This document shows, one piece after another, positions 31,632-41,459 of a stretch of DNA of 64,000 nt; the stretch's first letter is position 1; each line of letters begins with the position of its first letter. Location of the stretch: positions 41,733 to 105,732 of the forward strand of contig NZ_JAEMVC010000005.1 of the NCBI RefSeq assembly GCF_029215985.1. The letters run 5' to 3'. The position numbers and the translations under genes were made by a program. The DNA comes from Sulfurimonas sp. SAG-AH-194-C21 (GTDB taxonomy: Bacteria; Campylobacterota; Campylobacteria; Campylobacterales; Sulfurimonadaceae). Under the pieces are notes generated by a model, which made no database searches, was not told the DNA's origin, and saw nothing but the letters and a program-made list of their open reading frames with translations.

Positions 31632-31740
31632 TTTGAAAACCTTGAACTCTTAATTCTACACTCATAAGTTTTGGTAAAAGTATTTCTCTTATATTTGATA
31701 GAGTTTTAATTTGATATATCAATATATGTAAAGTATTCAT
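31624..31740 (-). pseudogene. hsdS 3' remnant (38-codon ORF)
   Basis: Not in ORF track; reverse-complement translation MNTLHILIYQIKTLSNIREILLPKLMSVELRVQGFQNG matches the usual HsdS C-terminus (L..IRDTLLPKLMSGEIRV). Confidence 0.7.
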
Positions 31741-31742
31741 GC

Positions 31743-32753
31743 TTAATCCAACATTCTTTTAATACTTAGTTTTAAATCAAGAGGTATTGTATCTTCAAAA
31801 TCATCATATAAAGTACTTATAAATTGTCTTACATTTTCTTCAGACAATGCAAGTGAAATTTGTTCATTTTCTTTAAGTACATTAAAAATTTTCACTATTT
31901 CATCATTTGATAAAAAATTAATGTAATTGCTAAGTTCTTCAATAGTACTTTTTGTTAACTCAATATTATCAGATTTAATCAGATTGTTAAAACTAGTGCG
32001 ATAATTACTGATATTTGTAAAAGCAATTATTTCACCTGAATCTACTTCAATTACATACTTTTCAATATCTATTTTTAATAAAATAATTGCATTTTCAATG
32101 TTATTAATCCAGTAGTCAACTATACTATTTTTCGTAATGTTATCTAGTTGTAACTCTTCACTGATTTTCTCTAAAAAATAACTTTCTTTATATTGATTAA
32201 TGTTATGCTTTTTAAAATCATCATAATCTTTAATAATTGTTATACTAGATTCATGTTGAAGAGCTTCTTTTAGCTTCCCATCATTTGTACAGATAAATAC
32301 ATTTTTCTCAGTTAAAGATTGTACATATTCTAAAATAGTAAAATATATATATGCATCTTTAAATCCTTTATCTGTACTGTCTCCAGATTCAAATGGTGGT
32401 AGCTTTTTTAATGCTAAGTCCTTCATCTTTCCAAGAATAGAATAATCTGACAATGTAATTTGTGTGTATTTTAATGTTTCTTTACATTCTAAAAAATCTA
32501 TATGACCCTCAATATCAAAATCCTTTATGTCATCTTCATTTAACTTTTGTATCGCATGAAAAGGGTTAGATAAAAAAGCATCTTTATTCTTTTGTAGTTT
32601 CCTTTTTTTCTGATTTCTCATTTCTTCAATTACAATGTCAGGGAAAATGAGCTCAGCAACTTTATAAAATTTCTCAAGTTCTAGTCTTCCTCCAAAGTAC
32701 TGTTTTACATCGACATTACGTATAGCATTAGTATCAAAAATAACTTTTTGCAT
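31743..32753 (-). CDS. PIN-domain (DUF4935-like) putative ribonuclease
   Basis: 336 aa; PIN acidic motifs FDTNAIR, VIEEMRNQ, GDSTDKGFKDAYIYFTILEY, VFICTNDGKLKEAL; about 150 aa C-terminal extension. Confidence 0.72.
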   Translation of the reverse strand: MQKVIFDTNAIRNVDVKQYFGGRLELEKFYKVAELIFPDIVIEEMRNQKKRKLQKNKDAFLSNPFHAIQKLNEDDIKDFDIEGHIDFLECKETLKYTQITLSDYSILGKMKDLALKKLPPFESGDSTDKGFKDAYIYFTILEYVQSLTEKNVFICTNDGKLKEALQHESSITIIKDYDDFKKHNINQYKESYFLEKISEELQLDNITKNSIVDYWINNIENAIILLKIDIEKYVIEVDSGEIIAFTNISNYRTSFNNLIKSDNIELTKSTIEELSNYINFLSNDEIVKIFNVLKENEQISLALSEENVRQFISTLYDDFEDTIPLDLKLSIKRMLD

Positions 32754-34994
32754 TTATGATTCCCTTAACTTTTGTGAGATTTTGGATAATGTAATATTCT
32801 TCTCATTCTCTAGCATATTTGCATGTATAGTATTATTTTTTATTTTTTTAAAAATGGGCTTTATCAAATCTATAAAATCTTTCATTATTTCTTTATCGGG
32901 CATAATAAATGGGATTTGCTTAATCATTGTTGAATTAATTGCAGTTACAATTGAGGAAGTACTTCCCAAACTGTTAAAATCTAAACCATGTAAGAAAAGA
33001 TAGATAAATTCACTTTCTAAGTAAGAACCATCTTTAAGTTTCAAATGAGCGATAGCTTCATTTGTAAGCATATCTTCAGTGGCAATTGCCAATTTTCCTA
33101 CCGTCATTTTAAAGCTCAGTAATACTGTACCCTTTGGTACAATAGGAATATTAAATTTTTTTATTGCTTCATCTGTAATATATTCAGATGTATGTATAAG
33201 ATAGGTATTAGACCTTACCATATCTTTGATTGATGACCATTTTTTTCCTGTCGGAACATCAGAAAACCATTTTGGCTCTTTTCTAGGTGGAGTTCTTCCA
33301 ATTGTAATATCAAATTCCTCTCCCAGTTTTCCAACTCTCCAGCCTTTTGGAATTTCTCCTAATTGACTATCTATTTTGTTAATTTTTATGGACTTATAGT
33401 TAAAATCTATAAACCATTTCTTATATATAATTTGAGCAATATCTTTTAGTACAGTAGTCGATGTAAAATTTATATTATTCCAATCATATAAAGGAAAATA
33501 CTTTGATAATTTTTCTGAAATTTGTTTGTCTAATAAACTTTCTAAAATTGTATTTGATTTTAAAAATTCATTTATAATTTTAAATTCAACATCAAATGCT
33601 AAACGCTCCTGCCCTTTCTCTTTTCCAACATATCGGCCGGGAGTTAAAATAAAGTTGTGATTCTCCATATCTTCTAATGTTGCAGATTTACAAAAACCTT
33701 TTACATCTTCATAATTATCATCTTTTTTCCAATTGTGATAGATACTCTCTATGTTTTGTATCTCTTCATCTGTAAAGTCTCGATGAACTTTTGTCTTCAT
33801 GTACCCCATCTTTGAAGCGTCAATAAAAAGTGTTTTATTATCAGATAACTTTCTACCTCTTCTAAGTATCCAAATCGTTGCAGGTATCCCAGTATTGTAA
33901 AACAGCTGTTTTGGTAAAGCGATGATACACTCTACTAAATTATCTCTAACTATCTTTTCTCTTATAAGTCCTTCTCCACTTGTCTGTGAACTTAAACTTC
34001 CATTAGATAAAACTGTAGCCATCACACCATCAGTTGCTAGATGATAAATCATATGTTGCATCCAAGCAAAATTTGCATTTCCATTTGGTGGAGTGCCGTA
34101 CTTTTTCCATCTCCCATCTTCTGCTAATATATCTGCTCCCCAGTCCGACTGGTTAAATGGTGGATTTGCTAAGATAAAGTTAGCTTTTAAGTCTGGATGA
34201 GCATCTTTTAAAAATGTTCCCTCAGTATTCCAAGCTACAAATTTAGAATTTATATTTCGTATAGCAAGGTTCATTTTAGAGAGTTTCCACGTAGTCTGGT
34301 TTGATTCTTGTCCATAGATAGTTATATCTTGTACATTCCCACCAAGTGTATTTTCTATAAATTTTTCACTCATTACAAACATACCACCACTACCACAAGC
34401 AGGGTCATAAACTCTACCTTTTTCAGGTCGTATCATCTTAACCATAAGTTCTACTATGGATTTTGGAGTATAAAACTGCCCACCTTTTTTACCCTCTGCA
34501 TTAGCAAACTCACCCAAAAAGTATTCATAAACACGACCGAGTAAATCTTTAGAATTTTCACTATGTGCTTTTAGTTCAATATCAGATATTACATCTATAA
34601 GTTCTCCTAAAGATGCTTTATCAAGATTTGCTCTTCCATATACTTTTGGAAGTACATTTTTAAGCTCTCTATTTTCTTTTTCAATAGCACTCATAGCATC
34701 ATCTATATGTACACCAATCTCAGGAAGTTTTGCTTTAGCTTGTAACTCAGTCCATCTTGCCTCACGAGGAACAAAAAAACAATTTTGGGCTATATACTCA
34801 TCTCTATCTTCCGCATCACTATATTCATCTTCTGATAATTTTTCAAATAACTCTTGAAATGAATCAGAAATATATTTTAAAAATATAAGACCTAATACTA
34901 CATTTTTATATTCGGCTGCATCTATATTTTTTCTTAGTTTATCTGCTGTTTTAAAAAGTGCTTGTTCAAAATCTTTGTTATTTTCTTGTGACAA
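32754..34994 (-). CDS. HsdM-HsdS fusion: type I N6-adenine methyltransferase with a single C-terminal target-recognition domain
   Basis: 746 aa; MTase motifs VYDPACGSGGMFV and NPPFNQSDW, HNFILTPGRYVG end of HsdM, then HsdS spacer/TRD (IAQIIYKKWFIDFNY...SQLGEIPKGWRVGKLGEEFDITIGRTPPRKEPKWF). Confidence 0.88.
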   Translation of the reverse strand: MSQENNKDFEQALFKTADKLRKNIDAAEYKNVVLGLIFLKYISDSFQELFEKLSEDEYSDAEDRDEYIAQNCFFVPREARWTELQAKAKLPEIGVHIDDAMSAIEKENRELKNVLPKVYGRANLDKASLGELIDVISDIELKAHSENSKDLLGRVYEYFLGEFANAEGKKGGQFYTPKSIVELMVKMIRPEKGRVYDPACGSGGMFVMSEKFIENTLGGNVQDITIYGQESNQTTWKLSKMNLAIRNINSKFVAWNTEGTFLKDAHPDLKANFILANPPFNQSDWGADILAEDGRWKKYGTPPNGNANFAWMQHMIYHLATDGVMATVLSNGSLSSQTSGEGLIREKIVRDNLVECIIALPKQLFYNTGIPATIWILRRGRKLSDNKTLFIDASKMGYMKTKVHRDFTDEEIQNIESIYHNWKKDDNYEDVKGFCKSATLEDMENHNFILTPGRYVGKEKGQERLAFDVEFKIINEFLKSNTILESLLDKQISEKLSKYFPLYDWNNINFTSTTVLKDIAQIIYKKWFIDFNYKSIKINKIDSQLGEIPKGWRVGKLGEEFDITIGRTPPRKEPKWFSDVPTGKKWSSIKDMVRSNTYLIHTSEYITDEAIKKFNIPIVPKGTVLLSFKMTVGKLAIATEDMLTNEAIAHLKLKDGSYLESEFIYLFLHGLDFNSLGSTSSIVTAINSTMIKQIPFIMPDKEIMKDFIDLIKPIFKKIKNNTIHANMLENEKNITLSKISQKLRES

Positions 34995-35203
34995 TATATT
35001 TCCTCTTTTTGTTTATTTATAATTATATCTTTTTACCTCTAGAAATAACCCTTTATTAACTATCATTGTACTATACAAACCTAAATAGATAAAAATAAAA
35101 TACTTACTATTTATTCGACTTTAATGTTATCGCTCTAAAAAATGGGTATTTATATAAAATGAAGACATACACTTAAAAAATTAAGTGTATATTTAACGCT
35201 GAG

Positions 35204-35836
35204 TTACTTTCTCTTTTTAATCCACTCAGAAATCATACTTAACTCATCTCTGTCTATACTATGGTCTTTGTCATAAGTAACAAACTCTATGTTAAAACCA
35301 CCATCTTGAAGTTGTTGGATTTGTTCTTTAGATGTCTCATATGCTAAAACTGGATCGCTAGTTCCGTGAGTACATAACCAGTTCTTCGCATTTACATCTG
35401 GGTCCATCTCTTCTAAGAGTAAAGGTACATCATAAATGTAACCACTGATAGCGATATAACCCGCGAGAACTTTATGATATCTTGCTCCAAACTCAAAAGT
35501 AAGTAGTGAGCCTTGAGAAAAACCAAAAAGGAAACTCTCGTCTGCATTAAAGTCACTCTCAAAAAGAGTATCTAAGTCTTTTGTAAGTAGTGTTCTTGAG
35601 TACTCTATACCTGGTAGTTGTTGGGGAGGGAGTTGATACCATGAGTTACCACCCATGTACTCAAAAGGTGCATCAAAAAGTATGTAGTTCATATCATCAA
35701 GTGCTAAAAATGGAGGAAATCCAACAAATCCGGAAGAAGAGTCTCCACGACCATGTAAAATAATCATTAGTTTTTTAGATGGTGTCTTTGAAGGGATAAA
35801 GATATTTTCTAATTCTAGGTTTTCATAAGATGTCAT
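35204..35836 (-). CDS. phospholipase/carboxylesterase family alpha/beta hydrolase
   Basis: LMIILHGRGDSSSGF, FLFGFSQGSLLTFE, THGTSDPVLAYE. Confidence 0.8.
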   Translation of the reverse strand: MTSYENLELENIFIPSKTPSKKLMIILHGRGDSSSGFVGFPPFLALDDMNYILFDAPFEYMGGNSWYQLPPQQLPGIEYSRTLLTKDLDTLFESDFNADESFLFGFSQGSLLTFEFGARYHKVLAGYIAISGYIYDVPLLLEEMDPDVNAKNWLCTHGTSDPVLAYETSKEQIQQLQDGGFNIEFVTYDKDHSIDRDELSMISEWIKKRK

Positions 35837-36789
35837 TTGTTTCTCTTTCTTTTTAAATTTTCACTTTTCACTAAAAACTCTAAATTACTTACATGTTTAA
35901 CACTTATCTCACCACTCTTTATGAGTCGTTCTAAACTTATCTGCGTAGGTTCATCAAAAAGTAGTTTTGTATCTTCGCGTGTAAGGGGGCGTTTATCAAG
36001 AGTGTTGAGTATTTCTTTATCAGTATAGTAAGCATTGTTAGGTTCTGCATGTATTCTTGAAGCTATGTGTATAGGAAGGGCAGTATCAAACACCATTGCA
36101 ATGGTGTGTAGCTCTTTATAACTCACACCCATAACAGGATAAGCAGGAGGTCTATCTATCGTTCCTAGGTCAATCCTCACTGCGTTTACTTCAAGTAAAA
36201 CATCATTGAGCTTTTGTATCTCTTCTTTAGTGTCATTTAACTCATGCACAAATAAAATCTCGATGAAGAGTTTGCCCTTATACTCTTTAGAAAAGGCGAT
36301 AACACTCTCTACAATATCTTCTACTTTTATACTTTCATGTGGTCTATCTATTTTTCTAAAAATGTCAGGGCTTATAGCATCGAGTGAAAGTTTTACTTGG
36401 TCAAGTTTTAAAAGTGCTTTATACACATTTGGGTCTATAAGTGTAGCACTGTTTGTCAGGATAAGTGTCTCAGTTTTACCTTTAACTGCGTCAATAGCAT
36501 CTATAAGTTCACTCAACTGTGGATAAAGAGTTGGTTCTCCATTTGCAGTGAGGGTGATGACATCTATCTTAGCGTTGAGGTGAGTTTTAAGTTCTTCTAT
36601 GATTTCTTCAACTGTTATAGTATTGATTTGTTTGTCCATAGTAAGGGCAGGGGCAAGTTCGCAGTAGAGACAGTCGAAGTTACACTGTTTGAGTGCAGGG
36701 GAGAGATCAATCCCTAAACTCATGCCAAAACGGCGTGAGTTTATAGGTCCGAATATTATATTATTTTTTGCTGACACGCTGACACTCAC
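35833..36789 (-). CDS. radical SAM protein (COG0731-like)
   Basis: CX3CX2C-like cluster motif [26 protein letters not shown]. Confidence 0.85.
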   Translation of the reverse strand: MSVSVSAKNNIIFGPINSRRFGMSLGIDLSPALKQCNFDCLYCELAPALTMDKQINTITVEEIIEELKTHLNAKIDVITLTANGEPTLYPQLSELIDAIDAVKGKTETLILTNSATLIDPNVYKALLKLDQVKLSLDAISPDIFRKIDRPHESIKVEDIVESVIAFSKEYKGKLFIEILFVHELNDTKEEIQKLNDVLLEVNAVRIDLGTIDRPPAYPVMGVSYKELHTIAMVFDTALPIHIASRIHAEPNNAYYTDKEILNTLDKRPLTREDTKLLFDEPTQISLERLIKSGEISVKHVSNLEFLVKSENLKRKRNK

Positions 36790-37801
36790 TTACGAAGTGT
36801 TTAGCATTCTCAACTGGAACATCAGGAAGTATTCCGTGACCAAGGTTAAAGATGTGACGTTTACCATTCATAACTTTTTGGATTTTTTCTACTGAAGTAG
36901 TTGTTTGCTCTTTTGAGTAGAGACGACATGGCTCCATATTTCCTTGAAGAACATACTTGTCGCCAAGCTTTTCGTTTGCAAATTCCATCGGAGTAGCCCA
37001 GTCAACACCAAAAACATCAAAGTTTCCGTATACCTTGTCATAAAACGCGGGAATACCTTTTGGAAACATGATAATAGGAATATGAGGATACTTTGCTTTA
37101 ATGTACTCAGCTATCTCAACCATATAGCTCCAAGAAAACTCATCATAGTTATCAACTTCAATAGCAGCTGCCCAAGAGTCAAATATCTGAACAACATCTA
37201 CTCCAGCTTCTATCTGTTTTTCTAAGTATAGTTTTAAAACTTCTGTTACTTCTCTTAAAATGTTATGTAAAAGTTTAGGGTTAGAATACATCATCTTTTT
37301 ACAGATGTTATACGTTTTTGTTCCTTGTCCTTCTATCATGTAAGTAGCAAGAGTCCAAGGTGCACCAGCAAAACCGATAAGGGCAATGTTGTCGTCGCGT
37401 TCATCTAGTTCTTTACGAAGGATTTTAATAGTGTCAAAAACATAAGTAAGTTTACTTGCTGCTTCGTCTCCACCGATGAGTCTATCTAAGTCAGCTTGTG
37501 AAGTTAACGGGTCTGAAAATTTAGGACCTTCACCCTTAACAAAAGAGAGGTCCATTCCCATTTCATCAGGAATAACTAAAATATCTGTAAACAAAATAGC
37601 CGCGTCAACACCAACGATATCTAAAGGTTGAATAGTTACAGCCGCTGCTGCCTCTGGGTTATGACAGAGGTTAAGAAAGTCTCCTGCTTTTGCACGAACT
37701 TTCATATACTCTGGAAGATAACGACCAGCCTGTCTCATCATCCATACTGGAGTGTATGGTGTTTCTTTACCAAAACATGCATCTACAAATATTTTACCCA
37801 T
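36761..37801 (-). CDS. hemE: uroporphyrinogen decarboxylase
   Basis: [47 protein letters not shown]. Confidence 0.95.
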   Translation of the reverse strand: MGKIFVDACFGKETPYTPVWMMRQAGRYLPEYMKVRAKAGDFLNLCHNPEAAAAVTIQPLDIVGVDAAILFTDILVIPDEMGMDLSFVKGEGPKFSDPLTSQADLDRLIGGDEAASKLTYVFDTIKILRKELDERDDNIALIGFAGAPWTLATYMIEGQGTKTYNICKKMMYSNPKLLHNILREVTEVLKLYLEKQIEAGVDVVQIFDSWAAAIEVDNYDEFSWSYMVEIAEYIKAKYPHIPIIMFPKGIPAFYDKVYGNFDVFGVDWATPMEFANEKLGDKYVLQGNMEPCRLYSKEQTTTSVEKIQKVMNGKRHIFNLGHGILPDVPVENAKHFVSECQRVSKK

Positions 37802-38346
37802 TAATGTTTACCTACCTTTCCTAAAAAATATAATCCAACTGCAACAGCTGTGATTGAGAGTGCGAAATAGAGCATATCTAAAGCACCGTCATACTGAGTA
37901 TGTCCAACTTTTTGAAAAAATCCTACTACAAGAACCATAACGATTACTTTGGATATTTTGTCTTTGAGCTGATCTAGTGAGTGAATCGCTAGTACCTTAT
38001 TCTCTTTACCTGACTCATCTTTAGCCGCCTCAATCTCAGAGATAAATAACTCGTATAAACCAAAAGAAAAAAGAAGCATAACTACACCGATAAGGTATAA
38101 ATCAACTGCACCTATAATACCACCAACTACATCTTCGTGGAAGTTATGGGGATGCACACCGCTGACATAAGTGTTAAAAACGAACTTAGCACTATCAAAT
38201 ATATCAATTGAAGCAACTATAAAAAGAATTACAGCACCAAGAAGACCAAAAATAACAGCCAAAATAACCATAAATCTTGAAGCCCAAAGACTACTTTCAA
38301 ATATTTTTTCCATACTTATACTTCCTCTTCTTGAAACTCTATCCAT
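37801..38346 (-). CDS. YqhA/UPF0114 family membrane protein
   Basis: 181 aa; [22 protein letters not shown] and [25 protein letters not shown]. Confidence 0.8.
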   Translation of the reverse strand: MDRVSRRGSISMEKIFESSLWASRFMVILAVIFGLLGAVILFIVASIDIFDSAKFVFNTYVSGVHPHNFHEDVVGGIIGAVDLYLIGVVMLLFSFGLYELFISEIEAAKDESGKENKVLAIHSLDQLKDKISKVIVMVLVVGFFQKVGHTQYDGALDMLYFALSITAVAVGLYFLGKVGKH

Positions 38347-39362
38347 TTTTGAGCAATTCTTACGGCGTTTGTAGCAGCTCCTACTCTAAGGTTGTCAGCA
38401 ACTACAAAAAGATGTAAGATATTTTTAGAGTAAATATCACTACGGATACGGCCAACAAAAGTCTCATTTTTATCTACACAGGTTGCAGGCATTGGGTAGA
38501 GTGCTTCATCCGGATTATCAAGGATGACAAGATTAGGAGCTTTAGCTAAAACTTCTCTTGCTTCATCTGCATTTACTTCAGAGTCAAAAGTAAGAGTAAG
38601 TGCTTCTGCATGACCACGAAGTGTAGGAACGCGAACACATGTTGCAGAAAGTGCTACATCTTTGTTCATGATTTTAGTAGTTTCATTTACCATTTTCATC
38701 TCTTCTTTAGTGTAACCATTATCAGTAAACACATCAATCTGAGGGATAACATTAAGAGCGATTTGTTGGTTAAAAGCTTTATGCTCTGCATCAGCTAGAG
38801 TAAATGCAAAGAATGCTTGCATCTGGTGTACTAACTCTTCCATAGCAGTCTTTCCAGCACCTGAAGTTGCTTGGTAAGTACTAACATCAACACGTAAAAT
38901 GTCATAAGCTTCATCAAGTGGTTTAAGTGTTTGTACCATTTGAATAGTAGAACAGTTAGGATTCGCGATGATTCCTGTCTGTCTCCATTTTTTAATATCT
39001 TGTGGATTTACTTCTGGAACAACTAAAGGAGTGTTCTCATCCATTCTAAACTCAGATGTATTGTCAATAACTACAGCTCCTGCTTTTACAGCAGATGGAG
39101 CAAATTCTGCACTCACAGATCCACCAGCAGAAAAAAGTGCGATTTCTATTCCATACTCAGCAAATACATCATGAGTTAGTTCGATAATAGGTAAAGACGC
39201 ACCATTGTACTCTACACTTTTACCAACACTTCTTGAACTCGCTAGAGGGATAAGTCTCTCTAGTGGAAAGTCTATCTCAGCTAAGACATTAAGTATCTCT
39301 TCTCCAACTGCTCCATTTGCTCCAACTATTGCTACATTATATTTTTTACGATTTTCGCTCAT
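38316..39362 (-). CDS. asd: aspartate-semialdehyde dehydrogenase
   Basis: VAIVGANGAVGEEIL, ANPNCSTIQMV, TYQATSGAGKTAMEEL. Confidence 0.93.
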   Translation of the reverse strand: MSENRKKYNVAIVGANGAVGEEILNVLAEIDFPLERLIPLASSRSVGKSVEYNGASLPIIELTHDVFAEYGIEIALFSAGGSVSAEFAPSAVKAGAVVIDNTSEFRMDENTPLVVPEVNPQDIKKWRQTGIIANPNCSTIQMVQTLKPLDEAYDILRVDVSTYQATSGAGKTAMEELVHQMQAFFAFTLADAEHKAFNQQIALNVIPQIDVFTDNGYTKEEMKMVNETTKIMNKDVALSATCVRVPTLRGHAEALTLTFDSEVNADEAREVLAKAPNLVILDNPDEALYPMPATCVDKNETFVGRIRSDIYSKNILHLFVVADNLRVGAATNAVRIAQKWIEFQEEEV

Positions 39363-39384
39363 ATTTTTTCCTATATTTAATTAT

Positions 39385-40524
39385 TTATTTTCTAACATTC
39401 AAAAAGAGTTCATCTTTTTGTATTTCATTTGTTTCACTTAAAATTACTGAACGTTCTACTACAGAGATAAGTTCTCGTATGTTTCCTGGCCAATCGTAGT
39501 CAAGAAGTTCACTTTTTGCTTCACTTGAAAAACTCTTTAACTCAAAGTCGTACTTTTCACAGTTACTCTTACAAGTTGCTTCTGCGATTTGTAGTATCTC
39601 ATCTTTTCTCTCTTTAAGAGGAGGGATATGAAGAGGAATAGTATTTAAACGGTAGTATAAATCCTCTCTAAAGAGGCCGTCTTTTATCTTCTCATCTAAG
39701 TTCGCATTTGTAGCAGATACTACGCGTATATCTATTTTTATACTTTTTGAAGCACCTAAACGACGTACCTCTTTCTCTTGAAGTGCACGTAAAAGTTTTG
39801 CTTGAACGCCATAAGGCATCTCACCTATCTCATCTAAAAAAAGTGTACCACCTTGCGCAAGTTCAAACTGTCCTGCTTTGGCTTCACTTGCATCAGTAAA
39901 GGCACCTTTTTCAAAACCAAAAAGTTCACTTTCTATCAGATTATCAGGAATTGCCGCCATATTTATAGCGATAAATGGTTTTTTAGCCCTAGGTGAATTT
40001 TTATGAATATATGAAGCGAAAACCTCTTTACCTACACCACTCTGACCTAGAAGTAAAATACTAGCATCTGTTTTACAAGCTTTATCAGCAATACGAAGTA
40101 CTTTTGTTAGGACATCACTTTTGCCAAGAAAACCAGTATCACTTTTTTTATTTTTTTTGACAGTTTTTTGTACTGTTTGAACCTTACTCTCGCGTTTTAT
40201 TGCACCGATAAGAGTATCTATATCAAAAGGTTTGAGTAAAAAGTCTTTGACACCAAGGTGAATAGAGTCTATTGCTTTAGAAAGTGTCGCATTTCCTGTC
40301 ATTATGATGACTTCGTAACGACCATTTAACTCTTTTATTAACTCAATCCCATCCATACCAGGCATATTTATATCTGTGATAACTAAATCAAAGCTAGAAT
40401 CAAGACCTTTAAGTGCATCTTTGGCATGTTTAAATGTTTTAATTTCAAACTCTTTATAGTCGCCCATAGCGAGTTCAAGAGATTTTCTCATATTAATATC
40501 ATCTTCAACGATTGCAATTTTCAA
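39385..40524 (-). CDS. flgR: sigma54-dependent response regulator FlgR
   Basis: Receiver domain plus AAA+ (GQSGVGKEVFASYIH, GAFTDA); gyrA-flgP-flgQ-flgR-asd neighbourhood. Confidence 0.8.
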   Translation of the reverse strand: MKIAIVEDDINMRKSLELAMGDYKEFEIKTFKHAKDALKGLDSSFDLVITDINMPGMDGIELIKELNGRYEVIIMTGNATLSKAIDSIHLGVKDFLLKPFDIDTLIGAIKRESKVQTVQKTVKKNKKSDTGFLGKSDVLTKVLRIADKACKTDASILLLGQSGVGKEVFASYIHKNSPRAKKPFIAINMAAIPDNLIESELFGFEKGAFTDASEAKAGQFELAQGGTLFLDEIGEMPYGVQAKLLRALQEKEVRRLGASKSIKIDIRVVSATNANLDEKIKDGLFREDLYYRLNTIPLHIPPLKERKDEILQIAEATCKSNCEKYDFELKSFSSEAKSELLDYDWPGNIRELISVVERSVILSETNEIQKDELFLNVRK

Positions 40525-40543
40525 TGGATGTCCTATTTTATGC

Positions 40544-40890
40544 CTATTTTAATGGTGAAATTCTAACAAAGTTATCATTAAAATCGACTTTGAAGCAAGT
40601 TGTTTTAAGAGTGAGTATAGTTGTTGATGTATATTGAAAGTTTATAGTGCTGTCACTATGCTCTAGGCTAAGTCCTAGTTTATGTATGTAGTCTATAAAA
40701 TTTTCATTATTACTAGAGAGGATCTTTCTTAGATTTTTATCATCACGGGTTTCAAATATAATTGGATTATAAGGAGTTCCATCACATTTTTTCATAGCAT
40801 GTGCAATCTCTAGTTTTTCATTATATAGTATGGCATTTTTGACAAGGTATCTGTAGGATATAAGGTATTCACTTGCGTTTAATGCAAGTG
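40544..40890 (-). CDS. FlgQ-position small secreted protein (5' boundary uncertain)
   Basis: Track ORF 40544-40795; frame stays open upstream and encodes a signal-peptide-like SLFFLLSSLALNASEYLISYRYLVKNAILYNEKLEIAHA. Confidence 0.5.
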
Positions 40891-40911
40891 AAGAAAGAAG
40901 AAAAAAAAGGC

Positions 40912-41397
40912 TTACTTGAACTGAGCGTGAGATATTACAATCTCCATCTCAACTTCACAAAGTCCTTCTTTAAATGTTGTTTCAACAATACTAGCATTTC
41001 TAATCATTGCAGCAACTGATGTTCGAACAGTTGAACGTTTAACCATCATGTTTTTGATAAGGTCTTGACCATCTATACGGACACCTTTTACTTTTTCTGC
41101 TATAAGTCTATATGCATCAGCAACAGCCGCACGTTTTGCAAGAGCATATGCCTGTGCAGGTGAAGATGTGTTCAAAGGTGCTACACCTTGGCCCACTACA
41201 CTAATATGAATCTTTTCCTCTAAATGAAGTGTCTGCACTTGTTCTTTTTGTACTTCTTGTACTTGCACAGTATTAACTTCAGGTGCAATTACTATTGTTT
41301 GCATTTCCATGGGAACAGTTTCCTCTATCATTTCAGCTGTCTCTGCATTCAAAGACAGAGAACCCAGAATCGTTATTAAGACGAATAAATATTTCAT
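40912..41397 (-). CDS. flgP: LPP20/FlgP-like protein
   Basis: VVGQGVAPLNTSSPAQAYALAKRAAVADAYRLIAEKVKGVRID...; position between gyrA and flgR. Confidence 0.7.
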   Translation of the reverse strand: MKYLFVLITILGSLSLNAETAEMIEETVPMEMQTIVIAPEVNTVQVQEVQKEQVQTLHLEEKIHISVVGQGVAPLNTSSPAQAYALAKRAAVADAYRLIAEKVKGVRIDGQDLIKNMMVKRSTVRTSVAAMIRNASIVETTFKEGLCEVEMEIVISHAQFK

Positions 41398-41459
41398 ACA
41401 ATATCCTTAAAGGGTATATAGTTGTACCCGTTGTTTTATTGAAAGAGACAAAGCAAATA

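Noticed and set aside
35167-35190. atacacttaa-aaaa-ttaagtgtat hairpin as a rho-independent terminator
   Set aside because: No clear T tract on either strand after the stem; only weak support, so not listed as a feature.
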